The position numbers and the translations under genes are program-made. From Cryptomeria japonica (lineage: Eukaryota > Streptophyta > Pinopsida > Cupressales > Cupressaceae), in NCBI RefSeq assembly GCF_030272615.1, contig NC_081414.1, forward strand, positions 915,937,648 to 916,001,647: a stretch of 64,000 nucleotides of DNA, read 5' to 3'. The notes under the pieces were generated by a model. That model was not told the DNA's origin and did not search any database. It saw only the letters and a program-made list of their open reading frames with translations. Below are positions 11,100 to 21,909 of the stretch, one piece after another; within the stretch, counting starts at the first letter, position 1; each line of letters begins with the position of its first letter.

Positions 11100-14000
11100 C
11101 CCTTGGGAAGTTGAACTAATTGAATCAGCTCATATACTTGCACCAAGAGTCTCATTGGTGTGTGGGTCTTTTGGATTCGGTTTATTTGTTTTTTTCACTG
11201 CATTTTCCCACACACACCAGCATTCTAGATATTCCAAAATTTGAAGATGAAATTGTTATGTATGTTTTGAGAAGATTGCATGGAGAGTTTATCTGGTTGG
11301 ATAGACCACATAAGATTTTGAAGGAGGCCATTAGGGTAATCACCAGTTTACCGCAGGTCAATGTCTAGAGAAGAGAGTTTCAAATGATCAGGTTAAAAAG
11401 ATTACCGGTGTAACATCAAACAATCGATCAATGAGAATCAATACTATCACCGACACAAGTATCAGATTCAGTAGCATGGTCATTGGCAACAAAGGTAACT
11501 CAATCAAACTGACTAAATTATGTTTCTAGCTTATGCATTTATGCAACTCATAAAATGATGAAGGAGAATGAGAAGTTAGATCTATGTGGCTGGATGTTGG
11601 ATGAATTATTGATTAACCTAGGAAAGATTAAAGGAGAAAAGAAAGGAACTTTTTGGTATGGTAACCTAATTGTTTGTTTAATGCTATTTTTCATCAATAA
11701 GACTCCCTATTTTGGGAAGAGAAAATGGGAATTCAATATCCTAGTAGGGAGGCAATTAAAATAGTCCATTGCTATATTAGGTAGTCAAAGATATGAAAAA
11801 GTATGGGGTTACTTTAAAGCATTTCAAAAGGCTATGAATTCTAGGATGAGGGTTCTTAAGTACATTGTCAAGAAGTACTGAATCGACATATGCTTCATGG
11901 TCAAGACAGATGAAACTTTGATGGAAGCTGTAAAACCCCAGAATATTTGGATTGAGGAAATGGGTTATGAAGTTGACGCACATATCCTTGTTGCTTATGC
12001 ACAAATGCTAATTGAGGCACCTATTGATGAAACTGTCAAAACCTTTGGCACTGCTAAACAGAAGAAGCAAGAGGTTGAAGTTGAGTTCAACCGGAAGAAC
12101 ATAGAGAAGCAAGAAGGAAAGGAAAGTAAATTTGTTGAAAAATTTTCACAGGACATTAAAGCATTGATTGATGTTGCTCCAAAGAAAGGCAGGAAGAGGA
12201 AAGAACCGAAAATATGCATTGAGCCTATTGTAGCAGAGTCTGCATCTTATGATGACACACCCCTAGCATTCCAAAGGGTAATAAGGATGAAAACTAAAGA
12301 AACTAAGGTAGAGGCTAAGAAGCAACCGGTTAAGAAAGTTACTATCAAGGTACCGGCACAAAAGAAAGCACCAAAAGAAACACCTTCAGCCCCATCCGGT
12401 ACTGGAAGAAGGAAGAAGAAGGATGACATTGATCTTGCAATGGAAACTGGTAATTTAACTATTATTCTACCAAAGACTTGTGAAGAGTTAGTTGATAAAA
12501 TTACTAAAGATGGTATGTTAAAGAATGTACAATTTTATTATGAACATTTAGATAATGACGAACAAAGAGAAGTAGAGGAAGTAATTTTGATATATATGGA
12601 TATTTATAAGAAAGCCCTGTTAGAAATTGTAGACCAAATATCGACACAATTGTATGATATGTTAGATACTAGAAGACTATCAACAATGCAAGAAGACAAG
12701 CATATAAAGATTCAAGAGTTGTTATATTTTTGTGTTTCTATTGCTCCAAAGGAGATGGATAAGACACTTGAAGTTGCAGATAGGAAAATCTTTAACAACA
12801 ACCATAGAATAATCAATCTTGTGTTAGGAAGGGTCAATGAGATAATCAAGGAGACCCACAAGCCATGGGTTAAGTTCTTTGAAGAGAACCGTGGTTTTTA
12901 TACTTTGCCAGAATCTAAGATAGATACTGCAGACATCCCGATTGAAGGGAAGGGTAAAAGTATTATGGGTACTTCACCCTCAATTTTGAAAAACATTAAG
13001 ATAGAGGAAATTGAGCCCTCGGCAGATACAAATGTACAGACAAATGTTGATATACTGACAAATAGAGAGAGTGTAAAGGTTGATAATGAACAAGTTACTA
13101 ATGTTGAGGACAACAGTCCTCCGGATCAGATTGTATAGGATGAGGATAAAGTTCCTAGGGAGGAACCAACAATTACTGAGACTACACAAAGTGGTGAAGC
13201 CACCATAGCAAGTGAGAAAGCTATAAGGTTAAATCATCAGAGGAGAAGAAAGAGGAATCCGGAAGGGAATCGGTAGTGAGTCCATCATTGTTGTCAATTG
13301 ACACCTCATGGGTTGAAAAGAAAAGCATAACCGAGATGAGTTCTAGTGAACTCATGATGATGGTTGCACAAAAAATGATGAAGGAAGGATCTATGGATAA
13401 AGGTGTTATTTATCAGTCTATCACTTTTTTGTATAGAATTATCCCAGAGTGTAAATTTGACAATGAAGCGAGCCCATCCAGCAAGCTTAATATAATCACT
13501 GAACACATTTCAAAGGATTTTCAGTCCTTGCAGTAGATATCAAACTGAAAAGCACTGGAGAGATTCACACAAGCAAAGAGAGCTACATTTGATCAAATAA
13601 TTGAGTCTGAAAGGAAGAAGATTAATGATAAGATGAAATTTATAGATAATTCTTTAAGGAACTATACAAATATCTATAGAGTATATTGTAACATAGGTCT
13701 ACTCACATATGAGTCAGATAAAAAGATTAAGGACATTCAAGAGGAGATTACAGGTATAGCCAATTCTTTTAATGGATTGAATTCATTGACTACATCCATT
13801 GATGGTCAGATTTTGGATATGGAAGCCCAAGTTTTTGATCTTGAGAGGGAAAAAGAAAAAATCATAAGAGCCAGAAATCTTAGAGGTTTGGCGAGTCCTC
13901 ACTTGGATTAATTAAGTGTACATAAGGAGTGTATAGATATGGTTGGTAAGCCTACACCGACAAAGTTAAATGAGAAAGAGTCATTTTCCCATATGCTACA

Positions 14001-14106
14001 TGGACTTGTATCTATTTCTAGCACTTTCAAATATGGTTGGCATAGTTATCTAGAGCTTTTGGAGAAGGCCTATCCAGAATTTTTCAAATATATTCAGCTC
14101 CGGTAA
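11100..14106 (+). pseudogene. Retroelement accessory ORF, copy 2 (most complete)
   Basis: The first recognisable block (11240-11366) has FIWLDRPHKILKEAIRVIT, matching the APIKITKDVIQRVTGF block of copy 1. After decayed sequence come WYGNLIVCLMLFFINKTPYF (11660), VWGYFKAFQ (11810) and WIEEMGYEVDAHILVAYA (11950). A 413-codon open stretch (11897-13138) follows with a basic region, then a Glu/Ser-rich linker and a coiled coil (13560-13900). The C-terminus FFKYIQLR ends at TAA 14104-14106. Copy 3 repeats the last part at 15314-16503. A PPT and LTR follow 275 bases later, placing this ORF as the last gene of an LTR element, where env-like ORFs lie in some retroelements. No signal peptide or membrane segment supports an envelope. 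Function unknown. Confidence 0.7.
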
Positions 14107-14381
14107 GGTATTTTGGGGCATATTCATTGTAGAGTCTTTCATTCTTTGCCCCGATTTTTGGTTTTTGGTATTCTTTTTGGAATTTTTGATGGTATTTATG
14201 TCAAAGGGGGAGAGATATTGATGTGAAAAAGAAAAAGAGGAAGTTGTATACATTAGAGGGAGTATAGGTGGAAAATATTCAGGATATTAGCTCAAGGGGA
14301 GCAGGCTTAGGATGGAACTGAAAGTTGCAAACTATGATCATTTTTCACACGAGTGTTGCCATCAATGCCAAAGGGGGAGAT
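14107..14381 (+). other. 3' noncoding region ending in polypurine tract
   Basis: An untranslated tail containing several AAGGGGGAG runs. The last one, CAAAGGGGGAGAT at 14369-14381, directly precedes the LTR and is the likely plus-strand primer. The same arrangement is seen at 16754-16765 and 32495-32506. Confidence 0.7.
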
Positions 14382-15313
14382 TATTGGCAATTGACACTGA
14401 ATTTATTGGTTTCACTATTTTTTCATTGATGGCAATATGGTAACTTGTTCCAGCTTCATATTTTGGTTCAGTTGTATACTGACAGGCACTTCATAGACAC
14501 TTCACCGGCACCAAAATCGGAAAGTTGGATAGATTTCTTTGGTTACCGACAATGCAGGCTGACATGGTTTAGAATCAGGTTATCAGTATTGGAGACCGAC
14601 ATCTTTTGGATACGGCATCAGAAATTGTTTTTGATATTCATGTATTTATGTTATCTAGCTGACATGTATATTGATATTATAATTATCTTTGTAAGCCGAC
14701 ATAAAGCATGATAAATTGTAAAGGGTATATAGGTCAGTTGGTTAGATCATTTTGTGTAATGGATTGATAGGAGAACAGGATAATGTTATGTAATGTGAAA
14801 CATATGACAGAGATCATTTATGGGAGGATATTTATGTAAGGGGTATTCCGGTAAAGGGTTTAGGGTTTTAGACCGAAACATACAGAGCTTAATCAGAACT
14901 GTATTCAAGCATAAAAGATGTTATCTTTGCAGTTCAATCATTTCTCTGGATCATAGTCTGGATTTGTATGTAGTCAGTGAGGTTCCTTTGTGATTGAGCA
15001 GTGTGCTCTAGGTTGTAAGCCTTCCTACATGTGGAGGACCCTATATTTTGTAATATCTCTTCATATGTCTAGTGGATTGATATTGTGGGTCACAAATCCC
15101 ACCATGGATTTTCCTCTCTGAGCTTTTCCACGTATAAGTATGTGTGTTATGGTATTCATTTGTGTGATTGGGTTATTGGTTGCTTTCCTTCTTTCAATTC
15201 TATATGTACCGGTATACCGGTTGGTGTATGCATGTTTTAATAAGGTTAAAACTAATTATTATGGTAGAACACTGATTCACCCCCCCCTCTCTTAGTGTTC
15301 TTGGATTCCAACA
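14382..15313 (+). repeat. LTR following accessory ORF copy 2
   Basis: It begins TATTGGCAATTGACACTG (TG mutated to TA) right after the PPT and ends GATTCCAACA at 15313. It is homologous along its length to 16766-17627. The U5 motif GATTCACCCCCCCC lies at about 15273. No PBS follows; the next bases are accessory-ORF sequence. Confidence 0.8.
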
Positions 15314-16503
15314 CTAACATCCTGGTTGAAGGGAAAGGCAAAGGTATAGTGGGTATCTCATCTACAATTTTGAAAGATAATAAGGCATTAGATTTAGAGC
15401 CCTTAGTAGAATCTAATGTATAGGACATGGATGTGATACCAGAAAATGTAGAGATATCGGTAGATTCACAGAGTGTACAGGTTACAAGTGTTGAGGACAA
15501 TAGTCCTCTAGATCAGAATGTACAAGTTGAGGACACAGTTCATAAGGAGGAACCGATAGTAATTGATACTGCATCAAGTGGCGAAGCCACCAGTGCAAAA
15601 GAGGAAGCTATTAAAGTTAATAAATCATCAGAGGAGAAGGGAGAGGAATCCGGCAGGGAATCGGTAGCAAGCACATCATTGTTGTTAATTGACACCTCAT
15701 AGGTAGAGCAGAAGAGCATAACTGAGAAGAGTTCTACTAAGCTCATGATGATGTCTACTCAGAAGATGATGATGGAAGGATTTGTGGACAAAGGAATTAT
15801 TGATCAATAAATCCCATTTTTGCACAGACTTATCCCGGAGTACCATTTTGACAAAGGAGCAAGCCCATCTGGCAAGCTCAAAATAATTACTGAGCACATT
15901 TCTAAGGATTTTCAATCTTTACAGGAAATATCTAACCGACAAGCATTGGAGAGATTCACATAAGCTAAGAGAGCTACTTTTGATCTAATGATTGAATTAG
16001 AGAAGAAAGAAAATTCTGATAAATTGAAGTTAATTGATAATGCTTTAAGGCAATGTACTAATATATGCAAAGTATGTTGTAACATAGGTTTACTTATTGC
16101 AGATATAGATAAAGGGATTAAGGATTCTCAGGAGAAAATTGTTGGTATAGTCAATTCTTTTCATGGTTCTAATTCTTTGACTACATCTATTGATGAACAA
16201 ATTTTGGTATTAGAAGCTCAAGTTTTAGCTCTTGAAAGGGAAAAAGACAAAATCATAAGGAGAGCTAAAGGGATCAGAGGATTAGTGAGTCCCTGGTTGG
16301 ACTCTTTGAGTATACATAAGAAGGAATGCATCGATTTGGTTGGTAGGCCCGCACCGACAGAGCTTAAAGAAAAAGGGTCCTATGCTCACATGCTTAATGG
16401 ACTTGTATCAATATATGGCACATTCAAATCTAGCTGGGATACTTATCTAGAGATTTTGGAGAAAGCCTATCCAGAAATTTTCAAGTATATTCAGCTTCGG
16501 TAA
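15314..16503 (+). pseudogene. Retroelement accessory ORF, copy 3 (C-terminal half only)
   Basis: It starts abruptly at the LTR end, at a point matching about 12930 of copy 2, and runs to the same C-terminus (IFKYIQLR, TAA 16501-16503). The linker, the LIDTS block, ITEHISKDFQSLQ, the coiled coil with NSLTTSIDEQIL and the KAYPE block all align with copy 2. A few stops (15421, 15702, 15808, 15961) interrupt it, but a 171-codon stretch (15988-16503) is open. Codon-level similarity to copy 2 is high while many silent-type differences exist, which suggests past selection on the protein. Upstream coding sequence and PBS are absent. Confidence 0.75.
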
Positions 16504-16765
16504 GGTATTTTGGGACACATTCTTTGTACATAATTTCATTCTTCATCCTGATTTTTGGTATTTTTTTGGTATTGATGTCAAAGGGGGAGGTATAGGTGAA
16601 AATATATTCTTGACATCAGGAGATATGGAGGTATGAAATATTGGTATAGATTATGATCACAGATGGATATTTAGCTCAGCGGGAGCAGTCTCAGGGTGAA
16701 ACCAGCAAATGGAAACCATTATCAATTTTCACATGAGTGTTGCCATCAATTCCAAAGGGGGTGAT

Positions 16766-17627
16766 TGATTTAAATTGACACTCATTTGATTGGTTTCATA
16801 TGTTGTCATTGATGGCAACATGTTCTCGCTTCATTCTTTGGTTCGGTTGTTCATCGCCAGACAATTCATTGACATTGGCACTGACACCGACAGGTATCTT
16901 TATTGGTAGGAAGTATTCTACGGGTACCAGAACTAGAGGCCGACATCATTGGGAGGTCCAACAATCAGCAATTCATTTTGATATTTATGTATATATGTAA
17001 TGAGCCGACATGTATAATCTTTTTGTAATTATCTATGTAAACCAACATGAGTCACAAAATATTGTAAGGGTATATAGGTTAGTTGATTAGATCATTTTTT
17101 GATATGATAGGACATGATTGTAATGATTTTAATGAGAGGAATGTTGTAATGTGAAGATTATGTAAGAGGTTATTCCGGTAAGGGTTTAGGGTTTCAGAAC
17201 CAGAACAATTAGAGCTTGAACAGGAACTCAATCAGGCATAATAGATGCATTAAATGAGTTCAGTTTTATGTTTTCTTATTCAAAATGATTGTAGTTAGTG
17301 AGACTCCTTTGTGATGAGCAATGTGCTCTAGGCTATAAGTCTTCCTACAAGTGTAGGCCCCCATATTATGTAATATCTTCTCATATGGCCAATGGATTTA
17401 TATTGTGGGTCACAAATCCCACCATGGTTTTTCTTCTTTGAGGTTTTCTACGTATAATTCTGTGTTATGGTATTCATTTGTGTGATTGTCTTATTGATTG
17501 TTTTACTTCTTTCAATTATATATGTACCGGTTTACCGATTAGTGAATGCATCTTATAATAAGGTTAAATTTAACATTCCAATAGAACACTGATTCACCCC
17601 CCCTCTCAATGTTCTTGGATTCCAACA
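16766..17627 (+). repeat. LTR following accessory ORF copy 3
   Basis: Preceded by CAAAGGGGGTGAT at 16753-16765; starts TGATTTAAATTGACACTC and ends GATTCCAACA. It is about 70 bases shorter than 14382-15313. With that LTR it encloses copy 3, giving an LTR-ORF-LTR unit of about 3.2 kb with no pol. Confidence 0.8.
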
Positions 17628-18898
17628 AATCTTACATATTATCTTTTGTTAGGACAACCTTGGATTCATTGTATGCAAGTTGTTCCTTTTACTCTTTATA
17701 GACAAGTTAAATTCATTTACAAAAATAAGATGTATACTTTTCACATTGATACAAACTTACAAGATTGTTGCAAACTTCACCTTCCAAATCTTCTTCAAGT
17801 ACTCCTACTTCTTCTTTGAGTGCTCATGATTGTTCTTCTATTCAAAACAAATCACCGTCTTCTCCTAAAGATACTTTTCACCTAAGGAAGTACTCTTAGG
17901 TGATGATTAGGGTTCCTTAGATTTTGTACCTTCTTTTATAGGGGAATTTAAACTCCCCCTAATTAAACCTAGGACTAAAAAGGAGGATGATATGATTAAA
18001 TGTAAAAAGCAGTGGGAACTTTGTCTAAATAACTCAATAACAATTTTGTGGCTACTTCAAAATCCAAAACTTCTTCTACTTGAACTTATTATGGCATTCA
18101 GACATATGAGGCATTGCCTTCTCTTACAGAAATGGTTGCTTTTTATGGTCCTGGTTTTCACATCTTATCTAAGAGTGGATATAATGGAAATGGTTATGGT
18201 GCACATGAGCAAGGGATAAAGATTCCTTTCGAGAAACATGTTCGTGAAACATCTTTTGGACTTAGATGCAATCCCTTTAAGCCTACCAAAGCCTCTAAGA
18301 GACCATCCCTTAATGTTTATATCATCTTCTCTTCTAATTCACTTTTATTAATACATCCTAAATACATTAATTTTGACTCTCATCTACCTTCCTTGGATAT
18401 CTTTTCTACTAATGATTCCTTGGCTGAGTTTTAAGTAGTTTATGACAACCTTCCTCATTATCACCGCAATCATGGATTCTCTTATTGTTTAAATGTTTAA
18501 TCATACTTTGGGAAATATTCTAAATTAGGAGATGATAATGAAGAAATGATGCATGAATTTCCTCAATCAATGGATGTTCCCCAATAAATTAATATTCTTG
18601 TGAGTGATACTATTGATGTTTAAATAAATCCTTATAATGAAGAGAAAATCGTAAAGATTGAGAAGCATTTAAATGGTGATGAACAAAAGGAATATTCTAT
18701 CCTATTACACGAATTCCCTGAAATATTTGCTTGGATTTACTCTTATATGCTTGGCATTGATCCTAAAATTTTGACTCATAAAATTGTTTTGGTTATTGAT
18801 GCTAAACTTGTGAATGAGAAGATTAGGAAAGTAAATCCCAAAATAGTTTTTCTTGTTAAGGTTGGAATAAAAAAACTTCTAGAAGTTGGCTTTATTCA
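17628..18898 (+). pseudogene. Tat-type gypsy protease/RT fragment
   Basis: It starts exactly at the preceding LTR end and parallels element E from about 50240 to 51545. Shared blocks are the end of the retropepsin domain (WIHCMQVVPFTLYRQVKFIY), a Ser-rich linker, MVAFYGPGFHILSKSGYNGN, the DPKILTHKIVL block and the first RT helix ending EVGFIH. It stops there, before any RT catalytic motif. Stops and frameshifts are frequent. It is an older relative of the element at 47157, probably the broken target of the LTR unit to its left. Confidence 0.75.
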
Positions 18899-20026
18899 CT
18901 ATGAAAGAATGCATCAACCACCCGACCATGTGAAACCCAAAGGTCCACCACCCATGCTTAGAATAATGACAAAAGGCCCCACACACCACCATACCACTAA
19001 GGTTGACACTAACACATCCATGGAAATGCAATGAACACATGATTGCAACAAACATAAGGACTAGAAAAATACATAACACTAACTACCAAAGGCATCTACA
19101 CAACACATAGGAAAATGTCCTAGGATACACTTATGTAAGAGTTTAATCACATGCAATCACCATGATTTATCTTGGCAGCCCTCTTGGCCCTAGTGATCAT
19201 GTGACACCCACGCGGAACCGAATCTGCCTCTCGTGAGGACAAAGAGATAAGGTTTTGCCAACAATCCTTCCCAATATCATCCTAAGCCTATACAAGCACT
19301 CTAGGCCATGCGTTTGGGAATCATCATTATCTTTTTCATGTGAAATCTATCTTAGCCCCTAATACATTCAATTAAGCTATCACTTGTTGAAGAACCTTCC
19401 AATGAGATCTCCTAGTAGCCACCTATGGCTCCTGCACCCACTTGGAAGCCACTGCCCCCAACATTTTCCTAGACATCCCTAGCCTAAGGTTCTTAACATG
19501 AAACATAAACATACAAGATCACATGAAGCATCGTATAACTCACATCACATAAGTTCTATACCAAAATCTAAACCATAATTCACTTTCTAATCAACATATT
19601 GTTCTTTTATTTTAATGTACTCAAGGCATCATCATGAATGCATAATCAATGAACCATAATGAAAGTACAAAAAAATAAAAGGAGACAGATGAATCCATTT
19701 CAAAGCAATCATACAACCCCTATAAATTCATAATAGAAGTTATAAACCCAAGAACTATCCTCTGGAGTGACTTGGACCAACACGAGCTCCTAAAACCTTA
19801 TTCGAAGGTCAAACTAGGTTTTCTGCACATTTAACCCTAAAATAGTGCTTTTGTTACATCTTTTAGTGAATTTTCAAGTTCTTTTAGTGCTTTTACACTC
19901 CATTTTAGCCCATTTACAACAGAACTGGGATAGACACCCAGGGTTAACTTTGGGCCCAAATCTTGATAACCACACAAATAACAAGGCAAAATCTAACTCA
20001 GACCTATTTGAGATGGATGATTCCCT
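18899..20026 (+). other. About 1.1 kb with no recognised feature
   Basis: No coding region, LTR terminus or PBS could be assigned. A change of character at 18899, from pol-like to CA-rich sequence, marks a junction. It is probably decayed repeat DNA and forms the left flank of the solo LTR that continues at 44234. Confidence 0.3.
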
Positions 20027-20597
20027 TGTTGGCAATAGTGCAAAAAACTAAGAGGGGGGGGTGAATCAGATTGCATGAAACTTTACAAAATTCAAACTTA
20101 AATTCAGATATGATAATTAATAGTTAAAGCAAAGATTAACACCACATTAACATCACACATAACACCAAGATTTTTGATGTGGGAAACCCGGTTAAGGGAA
20201 AAAACATGGCGGGAACCTACCCACAATGAGATAATACCCTATTAGGAGTAAGTGAAATATTACAATGGGGAATACACATGCATTCAAGCTCACTGCTCAA
20301 ATATAATAAGGACTACAACCCTAAGGAAGACTCACTATCTTACAAAGGTTAGGACAACAATCTAGATTACATGAACTGAGAAAATAGCATCTCCTAATGC
20401 CTGATTACAGTTCCAGTTAAGCACATATACTCAAACTCTTCTTTTACACTTCTACACCCCTCTTCGCTCTTCTCTTCTGCTAGTAAGTGATCAATACAAT
20501 ATTTTCACATGCATATTCCTCTCACAAATGAATATTACATGAATATATAAAAAATCTTCAACCTACATTTCAAGTTCGACTAAACCCTCAACACAAA
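20027..20597 (-). repeat. Solo LTR, 3' portion (host of element B)
   Basis: On the plus strand it starts TGTTGGCAATAGTGC and soon shows the reverse complement of the U5 motif (GGGGGGGGTGAATCA at about 20050), so the LTR runs on the minus strand. It is cut at 20597 by element B and resumes at 44234. Flanks TCCCT (20022-20026) and TTCCT (44988-44992) form a 5-bp target duplication with one mismatch. No internal region belongs to it, so it is a solo LTR of about 1.3 kb. Confidence 0.65.
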
Positions 20598-21703
20598 TGT
20601 AGAGTCAAAAATATCACCCTCATCACTTTTACCGGCAATTGCAACATGTGGCACCTTCCCACAATGCTTGGAGGACCTGTCCTTTTGTCCATCGAAGAAG
20701 TCCATGTCAGCTTCCCTGAAGATGTTACCAATTCTACCAACCTAACAGATTCACAGATGCATGTGTGACGCAAAGACGTTCGTGCGACGCGCTACAGTCT
20801 CGCCAACCTACCAGCCAGCAGGTGACTGTTGGGACATTACAACCCACACCAAGAATGAATCATAACACTTCCCTATGCAGCCACCAACATCCAAGCTCGT
20901 CCCTTATCCTATATCCTTGGTTTTGGGATATTTTCCAAAGGATCTTTTGGTAGATTGTAGACTTTCTCTTGGAGATTGAACCTCTTGGAGACACCACCAC
21001 CATTTTTGCAGCATTGTCAAGCTACCAAGTTTACCAAGCATGCCAACATTCGCCAAGCATTAGGGTAGTAATCTAACTTTATCTCATATTTCCAATATCT
21101 TGCATACTTTCTAATTTCCAGATAGCATGGCATTGTCTTTGAAGTTACTTTTACATTCCTCTTTATCATCTTCCTTTCTCGTGCCTTTTTGGGTTGTTTA
21201 TGGAGGTGGAAACACCAAAATGGTGGTCTGACAGGTAGACTCCAAAACACAACCCCCAACATTTTCTCTCTTGCATGTGTGTAGGTGTAACTTCATGAAG
21301 AGAAGATTATTTTGTGAGAAGCTTCCAGCATGGATCGGTTGTAAGATTTCTTTATTCTCTGCTACTTTCTTTATTCTATTTCATAATCTGTACTTTTCAT
21401 AGTTTTCAGTATCGTTTAGCTATTTTGTAAATTCTGTTAATGCATTGAAAGCTTTCTGCTCAGACTTTACACTCTGTCCGTACAGGACAACAATGCATTG
21501 CACTGACGTCCCTACTCCATGCACTCGTCCTGTGGGCATAGGTTCTGTAGAGACGTAAAGAGACGTCTCTTGGGCATTTGATGCTCCGTGCATGAATTTG
21601 TTATCCCCTGACTCATCTTAGCACCGAATCATAGAGGTAATCAGAAAGATAATTTCTCCTTGAGGATTCATCATCCTTGAGGTGACAAATTCCCTCCATT
21701 ACA
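20598..21703 (+). repeat. Element B 5' LTR
   Basis: It starts TGTAGAGTCAAAAATATC and ends CTCCATTACA, followed by TTT and the PBS. It aligns with 43106-44228. It includes a GC-rich stretch with CpGs at 20765-20835. Confidence 0.9.
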
Positions 21704-21706
21704 TTT

Positions 21707-21724
21707 TGGTGAGCCTGACATGAA
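21707..21724 (+). other. Element B primer-binding site
   Basis: TGGTGAGCCTGACATGAA differs at three positions, all transitions, from the TGGTGAACCCGACGTGAA PBS of element E. It is complementary to the same tRNA 3' end preserved at 3636-3653. Confidence 0.8.
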
Positions 21725-21909
21725 GGGGGATTCGTGTGTGCTTGCTTTTTCTAATATAGCTTAGTTGCATTATCTCATTTCCTTTTCCAGTTTAGCATAG
21801 TTGTTTTACCTTTCATCACACTCATTTAAAAAAAAAAAAGCAAACAAATTTTTCCCCTTCCACGTTTTTATCAGAATAAAACACTCCTGCATCTTTTTTC
21901 CAAAGACTT

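Noticed and set aside
11100-14106. Envelope protein downstream of copia pol
   Set aside because: There is no signal peptide, membrane segment or cleavage motif, and the copia pol is cut off before it, so the two may belong to different elements.
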